The notes under the pieces: model-generated | The model's input: only the letters and a program-made list of their open reading frames with translations | The model's database searches: none | Told to the model about the DNA's origin: nothing | In this document: positions 27,401-36,039 of the stretch, piece by piece | Layout of the letters: each line of letters starts with the position of its first letter | Position numbering within the stretch: the first letter of the stretch is position 1 | Assembly (NCBI RefSeq): GCF_036245475.1 | Contig: NZ_BTPM01000001.1 | Location: 1,674,001 to 1,738,000, forward strand | DNA: 64,000 bases | Source: Vibrio sp. 10N | GTDB lineage: Bacteria; Pseudomonadota; Gammaproteobacteria; Enterobacterales; Vibrionaceae | Direction: 5' to 3' | Position numbers and translations under genes: made by a program

Positions 27401-29248
27401 TTGCAAGCCGCGTTTAACCACATGCACATCTTTATTGATCCAAATCCAGCGTCATCAGCGAAGAGTTGGGAAGAGCGCAAACGTCTGTTCGATCTTCCTC
27501 GCTCTAGTTGGGAAGATTATGATCCTAAGTTGATCTCTAAGGGCGGTGGTATCTTTGCTCGCCGAGCAAAATCGATCACTTTAACGCCAGAAATCCAAAA
27601 GATGCTGGGTACTAAGAAAGCGTCCGTTGCACCGAATGATCTTATTAAGATGCTTTTGAGCATGGAAGTGGATCTTTTATGGAATGGCGGTATCGGTACT
27701 TACGTTAAGTCCAGTACTGAGACACATGCTGATGTTGGCGACCGCGCGAATGATGTACTGCGTATCAATGGTTGTGACCTTAAAGCGAAAGTCGTTGGTG
27801 AAGGCGGTAACCTAGGTATGACCCAACTAGGTCGTATTGAATATGCGCTCACTGGCGGCCGAGTCAACACAGACTTCGTGGATAATGTCGGTGGCGTGGA
27901 TTGCTCGGATAACGAAGTTAACATTAAGATCTTCTTAAATGGTCTCGTCTCGAATGGCGATTTAACGGTGAAACAGCGTAACCAAATCCTTGAGTCTATG
28001 GAAGATGAAGTGGGTGAGATTGTACTTGATGACGCTTATTGCCAATCAGAGTCAATTTCGGTTACGGAATTCCAAGGCGTGTCATTGGTTAAAGAGCAGA
28101 TCCGCTTTATTCATACGCTAGAGAAAGCCGGCCATCTTGATCGTGCATTAGAGTATATCCCTTCAGATGAGGATCTACTCGAGCGTGAAAAGCAGGGCAT
28201 TGGTATGACTCGCCCTGAACTGTCGGTATTAGTTGCCTACGGGAAAATGGTGCTTAAAGAGGAACTTGTCACTGATGACATTGCTAATGACCCTTACCAT
28301 GAGCAGCAACTGACCCAATACTTCCCATCTGAGTTACGCCGTAACTATTTGGAAAGCATGCCTAATCATCCGCTACGAGCGGAAATCATCTCAACTATGC
28401 TGGCAAATCAGATGGTTAACGAGATGGGCTGCAATTTTGTGACCAAACTCCAAGAGGAAACAGGCGCAACGGTGGTGGATATTGCTAATGCGTATGCTGC
28501 GTCGAGAGAAATCTATGGTTTTGCGTATACGTTCGAGCAAATTCGAAAACTGGATAACGTAGCAAGCTCTGAGGCGCAGTATGAGTTGTTGTTCATTGTT
28601 CGTCGCACACTTCGTCGTTTAGCTCGCTGGATCTTGCGTAACCGTCCTGGTAAGCAATCTGTAGAACAGCTGGTGGCTCGCTATCGCGAAGATGTCATCA
28701 AAGTTGAACAGACTTTGGAAAACTGCTTGGTGGCCGAAGAGGTTGCGGAGCATAGAGAACAAGCTGAGATTTGGATTGAGCAAGGTGTTGGTGGTGAGCT
28801 AGCTAACTACGTTGCACGCTTATCAAGTCTGCTCTCAGCCGTCGACATCGCAGAAATTGCTGCCGAAGCAAGCTTTGATGTTGAACGTGCGTCGAAACTC
28901 TATTTCCACTTAGGCGATCGCTTGTCTTTGCACTGGTTCCTGAATCAAATCAATGGTCAGGCAGTGGACAATAACTGGCAAGCATTAGCAAGGGCGGCAT
29001 TCCGAGAAGATCTTGATTGGCAACAGCGTTTGCTTACATCACAAGTATTGCGATGTGGCTGCGGTGGAGAGGGTGAGGACGTGATCCTGTCACTTGATAA
29101 TTGGATGGAAACCAATACACATAGCCTACAACGTTGGGAAAATATTCTTAATGAATTCAAGGTAGGTAACGTACATGAGTTTGCTAAGTTCTCGGTTGCT
29201 CTACGTGAACTGAGTCTACTCAATCTAAATTGTGCAAATAATCTATAG
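24404..29248 (+). CDS. gdhB: Large (180-kDa class) NAD-specific glutamate dehydrogenase
   Basis: The 1614-residue protein matches the bacterial NAD-GDH 180-kDa family, which oxidatively deaminates glutamate to 2-oxoglutarate and ammonia. A long N-terminal regulatory region with ACT-like segments (about 1-700) precedes the catalytic core. The core includes [20 protein letters not shown], then [19 protein letters not shown] with the catalytic lysine, then [17 protein letters not shown]. The NAD-binding region is followed by a helical C-terminal domain. Length and order fit the family. It is a single-gene transcript with a terminator 27 bases after the stop. Its role in glutamate and arginine catabolism is inferred from family knowledge. 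Confidence 0.95.
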   Translation: [1614 protein letters not shown]

Positions 29249-29274
29249 GTTAAGTCCCTGATATCATAAAAATA

Positions 29275-29298
29275 AGCGCTCTTCGGGGCGCTTTTTTA
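29275..29298 (+). terminator. Terminator of gdhB
   Basis: An AGCGC...GCGCT stem with a TTCG-type loop at 29275-29292 is followed by six T residues. Confidence 0.88.
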
Positions 29299-29455
29299 TA
29301 TGCGCTGTCAAAATGGGTGACGCTGTAACGTGATTTTGATGGAATATTATGCGAAACGTTTGCTTTTTTTCGATAAACACAAATCTTGATTGCATGTTTA
29401 AGCGAATCAGTAAATAATACCACCCCGTTTACACGGGTTTTCTATCGGAGGCACA

Positions 29456-30466
29456 ATGCTTTACCGTCTTGCCAGAACTGGCTTTTTCCAACTTGATGCC
29501 GAAAAGGCTCACGATCTCGCTATTCAAAACTTCAAGCGCTTCACCGGCACACCACTTGATCTTGCATATCGCCAACAATTACCAAACCGACCAGTAGAAT
29601 GTATGGGTTTAACCTTTAAAAACCCTGTAGGTTTGGCAGCAGGCTTAGATAAGAACGGGGAGTGTATTGAAGCATTTGGTGCTATGGGCTTTGGTTTTGT
29701 TGAGGTTGGAACGGTCACTCCACGTCCACAACCTGGTAACGACAAGCCACGTTTATTCCGCCTAGTTGAAGCTGAAGGTATCATTAATCGTATGGGCTTC
29801 AACAACCTAGGTGTAGATAACCTAGTTGAGAACGTGAAGAAAGCAAAGTACGACGGCATCATCGGCATTAACATTGGCAAAAATAAAGATACGCCAATCG
29901 AGAAGGGTGCTGAAGACTACATTATCTGTATGGAGAAAGTGTACGAGCACGCGGGCTACATCGCGGTGAATATCTCATCTCCAAACACTCCAGGTTTGCG
30001 CAGCCTGCAATACGGCGAAGCGCTGGATGAGCTGCTTGCAGAACTTAAAGCAAAACAAGCAGAACTGGCTGAAAAACATGGTAAATATGTACCGCTTGCA
30101 TTAAAGATCGCGCCGGATCTAAGTGATGATGAGATTGGTCAGATTTGTGATTCATTGATCAAAAACCAGATCGACGGTGTGATCGCTACCAACACAACGT
30201 TGGATCGCTCGATTGTTGAAGGAATGAAGCACGCGAACGAGGCTGGTGGCCTTAGTGGTCGTCCCGTTCAGTCTCGTAGTACCGAAGTGGTGCGCCTTTT
30301 AGCGGAAAACCTTGATGGTAAGCTGCCAATCATTGGTGTAGGTGGTATTGATTCGTTCGTATCAGCGAAAGAAAAGCTGATGGCGGGTGCGTCTCTGGTT
30401 CAAGTGTACTCTGGCTTTATTTACCATGGTCCAAAACTTGTTAAAGACATCGTTAACAATCTATAA
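29456..30466 (+). CDS. pyrD: Dihydroorotate dehydrogenase (quinone), class 2 PyrD
   Basis: The 336-residue flavoenzyme oxidises dihydroorotate to orotate with quinone at the inner membrane, step four of pyrimidine synthesis. The amphipathic N-terminal membrane helix ([20 protein letters not shown]) is the class 2 hallmark. [30 protein letters not shown] and [11 protein letters not shown] (with the catalytic serine) are all present. [20 protein letters not shown] closes the FMN phosphate site. The start has a GGAGG ribosome-binding site. It precedes zapC as in E. coli. Confidence 0.97.
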   Translation: MLYRLARTGFFQLDAEKAHDLAIQNFKRFTGTPLDLAYRQQLPNRPVECMGLTFKNPVGLAAGLDKNGECIEAFGAMGFGFVEVGTVTPRPQPGNDKPRLFRLVEAEGIINRMGFNNLGVDNLVENVKKAKYDGIIGINIGKNKDTPIEKGAEDYIICMEKVYEHAGYIAVNISSPNTPGLRSLQYGEALDELLAELKAKQAELAEKHGKYVPLALKIAPDLSDDEIGQICDSLIKNQIDGVIATNTTLDRSIVEGMKHANEAGGLSGRPVQSRSTEVVRLLAENLDGKLPIIGVGGIDSFVSAKEKLMAGASLVQVYSGFIYHGPKLVKDIVNNL

Positions 30467-30503
30467 GCACTTTTATTGACTAAAGTGACTAGGTTTCATT
30501 CAA

Positions 30504-30535
30504 GAAAGGGGGAAATAGTTTTCCCCTTTTTTTTT
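30504..30535 (+). terminator. Terminator of pyrD
   Basis: A G-rich/C-rich stem (about 30505-30513 with 30519-30527) is followed by a run of about nine T. Confidence 0.9.
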
Positions 30536-30630
30536 GTTTATTCGTTTGTAGAATTAGTGGTAACTGACCAACAGGTAATTAAGCGTTTTACCTAACAGTC
30601 TGATTATTCTTCAAATATAGAGACGGAACG

Positions 30631-31176
30631 ATGCTTAAACCCAGCGATACATGGATCTGGTATATGGATGAGAGTGAGAGCTCTCTTATGCTGGACTTGG
30701 GAGACGATATGGTTTTTCAAACCAATCTTTCCCGTAAACTCCTTGTCGACTGCGCGATGGGTCAGAACAACTTCACTGTCGATGACGCATCCGCGTTTCA
30801 AACCTTTAAAGACCAAATTAGTGTGTTAGGGCTATCTGAGCCCAGACAAGCCGAACTCACGCTGTATTGTGTGGCGGCCAAACGCTTTCATAAACCCGTT
30901 CAACCTAAAAGCTGGTTCTTCGACCACCAAGACGGCTCTTATCAGCCTCAGGAAGGAGAATTGGTGAGATTGGTTAACTCCTATTCAGAAGGTTTCTTTA
31001 TCGTTCTGGAAGTAGGAGAGAGCGCAAGTTTGTGTGCATTGGTTGACCTAGAGTCATTCAGTTTGACAGCAAACAAACAGGTTGAATTTGGTCAAAGCAT
31101 TAAAGTAATGCACGACCGTATGGCCTGTGCACAGCAATTTATAGCATTAAATCAGCCCATCGCTCTTGTTGGTTAG
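30631..31176 (+). CDS. zapC: Cell division protein ZapC
   Basis: The 181-residue protein begins MLKPSDTWIWYMDESESSLM and has the ZapC features LGDDMVFQTNLSRKLLVDCA near 25-45 and SYSEGFFIVLEVGESASLCAL near 112-132. ZapC binds FtsZ and bundles protofilaments at the Z-ring. Its place after pyrD and before rlmKL is the conserved gammaproteobacterial order. The pyrD terminator upstream implies a separate promoter. Confidence 0.93.
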   Translation: MLKPSDTWIWYMDESESSLMLDLGDDMVFQTNLSRKLLVDCAMGQNNFTVDDASAFQTFKDQISVLGLSEPRQAELTLYCVAAKRFHKPVQPKSWFFDHQDGSYQPQEGELVRLVNSYSEGFFIVLEVGESASLCALVDLESFSLTANKQVEFGQSIKVMHDRMACAQQFIALNQPIALVG

Positions 31177-31273
31177 AGCGGGGCATTTAGAGCGCGTTAA
31201 CGCGCCTTATAAGAAAAAGCAGTGGCAGCTTAAACAATAACAATATGTGTTTCCTTCATTTCTCGTAGAATTT

Positions 31274-31299
31274 ATCGGCCTTATTGGCCGATTTTTTTT
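31274..31299 (+). terminator. Terminator downstream of zapC
   Basis: A 7-bp stem (31274-31280 with 31286-31292) and eight T residues lie about 100 bases beyond the zapC stop. Confidence 0.88.
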
Positions 31300-31713
31300 G
31301 TCCTTCGTTCGCTAAAACTCCCTCTACAAACTCCAAACCTTCTCGTTTTTACCAGGCTAAGCGGCGACTTTTTGCCGTTCCAACTTTGTTGCAGCGCAAA
31401 TAATTGCATTTTTTACATCCCAGAAGTGACGTTTTTATTTCCCTAAATAGGGTGCTTTTGCGCCATGAATTCCCCGTTTAAGTGAGTTTTGTAACTAAAT
31501 TACAGCTCAATGCGCACCTTGGTCTATACCAAAATTACAGAGAATAAGTATTCACTATCGTTCAAAGGCTTGATCTAGCGTTGTTTTAATTAGTCATTGC
31601 TAATTTTAGTGTTGGAATAGTGTTAGGTGCTTTCAGCGGTTAAAGCTTGTGCGAACAAACGGATTGAGACTCCGTTAGTGAAGGTTTATTTAGTGACAGA
31701 CGGGAATGTCAGG

Positions 31714-31719
31714 TATAAT
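31714..31719 (+). promoter_or_regulatory. -10 element (TATAAT) of rlmKL
   Basis: A perfect TATAAT lies 32 bases upstream of the preferred ATG 31751, with a GTGACA -35 candidate at 31693-31698. It falls inside a possible N-terminal extension, which argues that the extension is not translated. Confidence 0.6.
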
Positions 31720-31750
31720 CAACACCATTTTTCACAGCCAGATGAACACT

Positions 31751-33874
31751 ATGAACCAATATCTTGCCGTCACTTCTAACGGACTTGAAAACCTTCTCGC
31801 TCAAGAGCTTGAGCAAATGGGCTTAACTTCTGTAAAGCCTGTTCAAGCAGGGGTGAAATTTAAAGCGACGAATGAGCAGATTTATCGCGCTTGTTTGTGG
31901 AGTCGTTACGCTTCGCGCTTTGTTAAAGTACTGTCGGAATTTACTTGCCAAGATGATATGGACCTTTATCTGGCTGCATCGTCCATTAACTGGGTAAATC
32001 ATTTCCACAGCTCGAAGAAGTTTATTGTTGACTTCAATGGTACTAACCGCGAGATCCGTAATAGCCAATACGGCGCTATGAAGGTGAAGGATGCGGTGGT
32101 CGACTGCTTTAATAAGAAGAACTTACCAAGACCTAATATCAGTAAAGACCGCGCTGATGTACGTGTGCACGTACGTTTGCATCGCGATAAAGCATTGATT
32201 GGTCTTGATATGGTCGGTTCAGGCCTACATCAGCGTGGCTATCGTACAGAGTCTGGTCGTGCGCCACTTCGTGAAACATTGGCCGCCGCTATTGTTGCTA
32301 GAAGTGGGTGGGAGCAAGGAAAGAACATGCTCGATCCTATGTGTGGCTCGGGTACGTTACTGATTGAAACTGCGATGCTTGCAGCAAACATGGCACCAGG
32401 TGTGAAACGAAAGACTTGGTGTTTTGAAGCGCTCGAAGACTTTGAGCCTGAAGTGTGGGCCGAAGTGAAATCTGAGGCGAATGTACAAGCTCGTCGCGGT
32501 GTCAAAAAGACTGACAGCAGATTTTGGGGCTTTGATAACGACCCTAAGGTTCTTCGTACAGCAAAAGAAAATGCTAAGCGTGCTGGCGTTGATGATTTGA
32601 TTACGTTTGAACTTGGTGATGCCAGCAAAGTCACTAAGCCAGCTGAGTTTGGTGAAGGAGTGATTGTTTGTAACCCGCCATATGGTGAGCGTTTAGGTAC
32701 TGAGCCTGGCTTGATTGCTCTGTATACTGAGTTTGGTAATCAACTTAAAACTGAGTTTGGAGGATGTCAGGCTTCGATTTTCTCAAGTTCAGATGATTTG
32801 CTAAGTTGCTTACGTATGCGTGCTGACAAGCAATTTAAGTTGAATAATGGTGCGTTACAGTGTCACCAGAAAAATTATTCGATTTCAGCACGTAGTGCGG
32901 AACAAATTGCTGGGAACAATGATCTTCAGGTGATTGCACCAGACTTCTCAAACCGTTTGAAGAAGAACATGGCAAAAATTGGCAAGTGGGCCAAGAAAGA
33001 AGGTTTGGACTGCTACCGTATTTACGACGCTGATTTGCCAGAATACAACGTTGCCGTTGATGTCTATCAAGACTCATTGGTTATTCAAGAATATGCAGCG
33101 CCTAAAAGTATTCCTGAAGAAACGGCAAAGCGTCGCCTAACCGATATTATCCGCGCTTCGATTAAAGTGACCGGTGTTGATACCAATAACGTTGTCTTGA
33201 AAGTACGCGAGAAGAAGAAAGGTAGCTCTCAGTACAACAAACTTGCTCAAAAGTCGGCAACAATGCAGGTTCATGAGTACGGCGCTCAGTTGATCGTAAA
33301 CTTGCACGATTATCTAGACACCGGTTTGTTCTTAGACCATAAAATCACTCGTCGTAAACTGGGCGAAATGGCGCAGGGTAAAGATTTCTTGAACCTATTC
33401 GCCTACACAGGTTCTGCAACGGTGCATGCTGCGCTTGGTGGAGCCAAGTCCACGACCACGGTTGATATGTCTAATACCTACTTAGAGTGGGCAAAAGAGA
33501 ACATGAAACTGAATGGTCAAGTGGGCCGTCAGCATCAATACATTCAAGCGGATTGTCTACAATGGCTTGCGAAAGCAAATGGCAGCTACGATCTTATCTT
33601 TATTGATCCACCTACGTTCTCAAACTCAAAGAGAATGGAGCAGTCATTTGACGTTCAACGTGACCACGTCACATTAATGCGTGATTTGAAGCGTCTCCTA
33701 AGTGCAGAAGGCACCATCGTATTCTCGAACAATAAACGTCATTTCAAGATGGATTTGGATGCGTTGGAAGAGATTGGCTTAACCGCGAAAAACATTTCTG
33801 ACAAGACCTTGCCGCTCGACTTTGCTCGTAACAAGCATATTCATAACTGCTGGGTTATCTCTCACAAAAATTAA
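31751..33874 (+). CDS. rlmKL: Bifunctional 23S rRNA methyltransferase RlmKL (m2G2445 / m7G2069)
   Basis: The protein has 707 residues from ATG 31751 ([20 protein letters not shown]), matching the usual start. The in-frame ATGs at 31706 and 31742 are less likely because a TATAAT promoter lies between them. A THUMP domain (about 40-155) is followed by the RlmL methyltransferase with [21 protein letters not shown] and NPPYGERLG. The C-terminal RlmK module has [18 protein letters not shown] and [11 protein letters not shown]. It makes two base modifications in the 23S peptidyl-transferase region. It starts a likely operon with the glutaredoxin-like gene and uup. Confidence 0.95.
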   Translation: MNQYLAVTSNGLENLLAQELEQMGLTSVKPVQAGVKFKATNEQIYRACLWSRYASRFVKVLSEFTCQDDMDLYLAASSINWVNHFHSSKKFIVDFNGTNREIRNSQYGAMKVKDAVVDCFNKKNLPRPNISKDRADVRVHVRLHRDKALIGLDMVGSGLHQRGYRTESGRAPLRETLAAAIVARSGWEQGKNMLDPMCGSGTLLIETAMLAANMAPGVKRKTWCFEALEDFEPEVWAEVKSEANVQARRGVKKTDSRFWGFDNDPKVLRTAKENAKRAGVDDLITFELGDASKVTKPAEFGEGVIVCNPPYGERLGTEPGLIALYTEFGNQLKTEFGGCQASIFSSSDDLLSCLRMRADKQFKLNNGALQCHQKNYSISARSAEQIAGNNDLQVIAPDFSNRLKKNMAKIGKWAKKEGLDCYRIYDADLPEYNVAVDVYQDSLVIQEYAAPKSIPEETAKRRLTDIIRASIKVTGVDTNNVVLKVREKKKGSSQYNKLAQKSATMQVHEYGAQLIVNLHDYLDTGLFLDHKITRRKLGEMAQGKDFLNLFAYTGSATVHAALGGAKSTTTVDMSNTYLEWAKENMKLNGQVGRQHQYIQADCLQWLAKANGSYDLIFIDPPTFSNSKRMEQSFDVQRDHVTLMRDLKRLLSAEGTIVFSNNKRHFKMDLDALEEIGLTAKNISDKTLPLDFARNKHIHNCWVISHKN

Positions 33875-33882
33875 AACGGATC

Positions 33883-34134
33883 ATGACAAAGGAACTGACA
33901 TTATACAGCACTGAAGGTTGCCATCTCTGTGAGATGGCCCTTGAGCTAATCAAACAAGTAGGGCTTGGAGAGCAGGTAGAGATTGTCGACATAGCGTTCG
34001 ATGACGGACTCTTCTCTCGTTACGGCGTCACTATTCCAGTGGTCAAAGTGAATGAATCTGAGATCAATTGGCCCTTCGATATCTTACAACTTCAACAATG
34101 GTTAACAGTCAATGGCATTACTTACCATCCATAA
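33883..34134 (+). CDS. Glutaredoxin-like thioredoxin-fold protein (DUF836 type)
   Basis: The 83-residue protein has a thioredoxin fold with CHLC at residues 13-16 (YSTEGCHLCEMALELI) and the cis-Pro segment YGVTIPVVKV. The family is annotated glutaredoxin family or DUF836; its substrate is unknown. It starts eight bases after rlmKL, and its last 23 bases overlap the uup start, so the three are almost certainly translationally coupled. Confidence 0.87.
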   Translation: MTKELTLYSTEGCHLCEMALELIKQVGLGEQVEIVDIAFDDGLFSRYGVTIPVVKVNESEINWPFDILQLQQWLTVNGITYHP

Positions 34135-36034
34135 TGGACAACTTGCATTTGGTGATCATCCGCTTCTAGATAAAACTGACTTTGCGCTACAAGAGAACGA
34201 GCGTGTGTGTTTGGTTGGCCGAAATGGTGCCGGTAAGTCGACGTTAATGAAAGTATTAGCAGGCGACATCATTATGGATGATGGCAAGCTGCAAATTACT
34301 CAAGATGTAGTTGTATCACGCTTAGAGCAAGATCCACCGAGAGACCAAGCCGGTACCGTGGCGGATTATGTTGCAGAAGGTTTAGCGGAAACTGGTGAGC
34401 AGTTAAAGCAATACCATGCTTTATTAGAGCTGGTGGCGCAAGATCCGAGTGAATCAAACATCAACCGTCTAGCAAAGATCCAAGAAAACCTTGAGGTGTC
34501 TGGTGCGTGGCGTTTTGAGGACCGTATTAAGAACATACTTGGCGCGTTGAAGTTAGATGGCGCGACGCTATTGAGTGACTTGTCTGGCGGCTGGCAAAGG
34601 AAAGCAGCATTGGCACGAGCTTTGGTTTGTGATCCTGATGTGCTACTGCTTGACGAGCCAACCAACCACCTAGATGTTACAACGATTGAGTGGCTCGAGA
34701 CGTTCTTAAAAGATTTCCGTGGTTCAATCATCTTTATTTCCCACGACCGTGCCTTTATTCGTTCGATGGCAACACGCATTGTTGATCTTGACCGTGGCCA
34801 GCTTGTTTCTTTCCCGGGAGATTACGAAAAGTATCTCGTTGAAAAAGAAGAAGCGCTTCGTGTTGAGGAAATGCAAAACGCTGAGTTTGATAAAAAGCTC
34901 GCGCAAGAAGAAGTTTGGATTAGACAAGGCATCAAAGCTCGTAGAACGCGTAATGAAGGACGTGTTCGAGCGCTGAAAAAGTTGCGAGAAGAACGCAAAG
35001 GTCGCCGAGATGTGCAGGGCAAGGTTAACCTTAAGCTCGACGACACCGCCCGCTCAGGCAAGATTGTGTTTGAAGCAAACGATCTGAATTATCAGATTGA
35101 AGGCAAAACTATTATCAACAACTTTTCGTTCAACATTCAACGTGGTGATCGCATTGCGCTTATCGGACCCAATGGTTGTGGCAAGAGTACGCTGATTAAA
35201 CTTTTGCTCGATCAATTGACCCCAACATCAGGAAAGCTCAAATGCGGTACTAAACTTGAAGTGGCGTATTTCGATCAATACCGTGAGGCGTTGGATCCTG
35301 AAAAGAGTGTTATCGATAACCTTGCCGACGGTAAGCAAGAAGTGATGGTAGGCGGTCGTGAACGCCATGCACTAAGCTACTTACAAGACTTCTTGTTTGC
35401 ACCTAAGCGCGCACGAACGCCGGTAAAAGCACTATCGGGTGGTGAAAAGAACCGCTTGCTGTTGGCTCGTATCTTCCTTAAGGCTAACAATTTACTGGTA
35501 CTCGATGAGCCAACCAACGATCTAGACATTGAAACACTAGAACTGTTGGAAGAACTACTGGCGAATTATCAAGGGACTCTTCTATTAGTGAGTCACGACC
35601 GTCAGTTTGTTGATAATACTGTGACCGCTAGCTGGATTTTTGAAGGAAATGGGGTTATCGAAGAGTTCGTTGGTGGTTATCATGATGCTCAACAGCAGAG
35701 ACAGCAAGTGCTGGATGCACGAAAAGCCTACGAACCGGCAAAAGAGAATAAAAAACAGCCAGTTGAACAAGATAATAAGACCAAGGCAGTGAACTCTAAA
35801 CCTAAGAAGCTGTCCTATAAGCTACAAAGGGAATTAGAAGCGCTACCAGGTCTGTTAGAACAACTGGAGCAAGAGATTGAACAGCTACAGGAAACGGTGA
35901 ATGACCCAGCGTTTTTCGCCAAGCCTGTGGAAGAAACACAACCTATTTTAGATAGTCTATCTGCAAAAGAGCAGGAGCTAGACGTTGCTTTTGAGCGATG
36001 GGAAGAGCTCGAAGCAATGCAACAGGAAAGTTAG
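34112..36034 (+). CDS. uup: ABC-F ATPase Uup
   Basis: The 640-residue soluble ABC-F protein carries two ATPase cassettes: Walker A GRNGAGKST and signature LSGGWQRKAALARAL, then GPNGCGKST and LSGGEKNRLLLARIF. An arginine-rich linker (RQGIKARRTRNEGRVRALKK) joins them. The C-terminal coiled-coil domain (about 560-640, LLEQLEQEIEQLQETVNDP) identifies Uup rather than EttA or YheS. Uup acts on ribosomes and affects precise excision of transposons. Its start overlaps the preceding glutaredoxin-like gene by 23 bases. Confidence 0.95.
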   Translation: MALLTIHNGQLAFGDHPLLDKTDFALQENERVCLVGRNGAGKSTLMKVLAGDIIMDDGKLQITQDVVVSRLEQDPPRDQAGTVADYVAEGLAETGEQLKQYHALLELVAQDPSESNINRLAKIQENLEVSGAWRFEDRIKNILGALKLDGATLLSDLSGGWQRKAALARALVCDPDVLLLDEPTNHLDVTTIEWLETFLKDFRGSIIFISHDRAFIRSMATRIVDLDRGQLVSFPGDYEKYLVEKEEALRVEEMQNAEFDKKLAQEEVWIRQGIKARRTRNEGRVRALKKLREERKGRRDVQGKVNLKLDDTARSGKIVFEANDLNYQIEGKTIINNFSFNIQRGDRIALIGPNGCGKSTLIKLLLDQLTPTSGKLKCGTKLEVAYFDQYREALDPEKSVIDNLADGKQEVMVGGRERHALSYLQDFLFAPKRARTPVKALSGGEKNRLLLARIFLKANNLLVLDEPTNDLDIETLELLEELLANYQGTLLLVSHDRQFVDNTVTASWIFEGNGVIEEFVGGYHDAQQQRQQVLDARKAYEPAKENKKQPVEQDNKTKAVNSKPKKLSYKLQRELEALPGLLEQLEQEIEQLQETVNDPAFFAKPVEETQPILDSLSAKEQELDVAFERWEELEAMQQES

Positions 36035-36039
36035 TTTTG

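Larger units (their letters stand above)
31177..31750. other. 574-base region between zapC and rlmKL
   Basis: No gene is visible. It holds a GCGCGTTAACGCGC-type palindrome soon after zapC, a terminator at 31274-31299, several AT-rich stretches with small hairpins (for example around 31352-31376), and a TATAAT promoter for rlmKL near its right end. The length is unusual for this otherwise compact segment; a small RNA cannot be excluded. Confidence 0.5.

Noticed and set aside
31706..31750. N-terminal extension of rlmKL
   Set aside because: A TATAAT promoter falls inside the extension and the family start aligns with ATG 31751.
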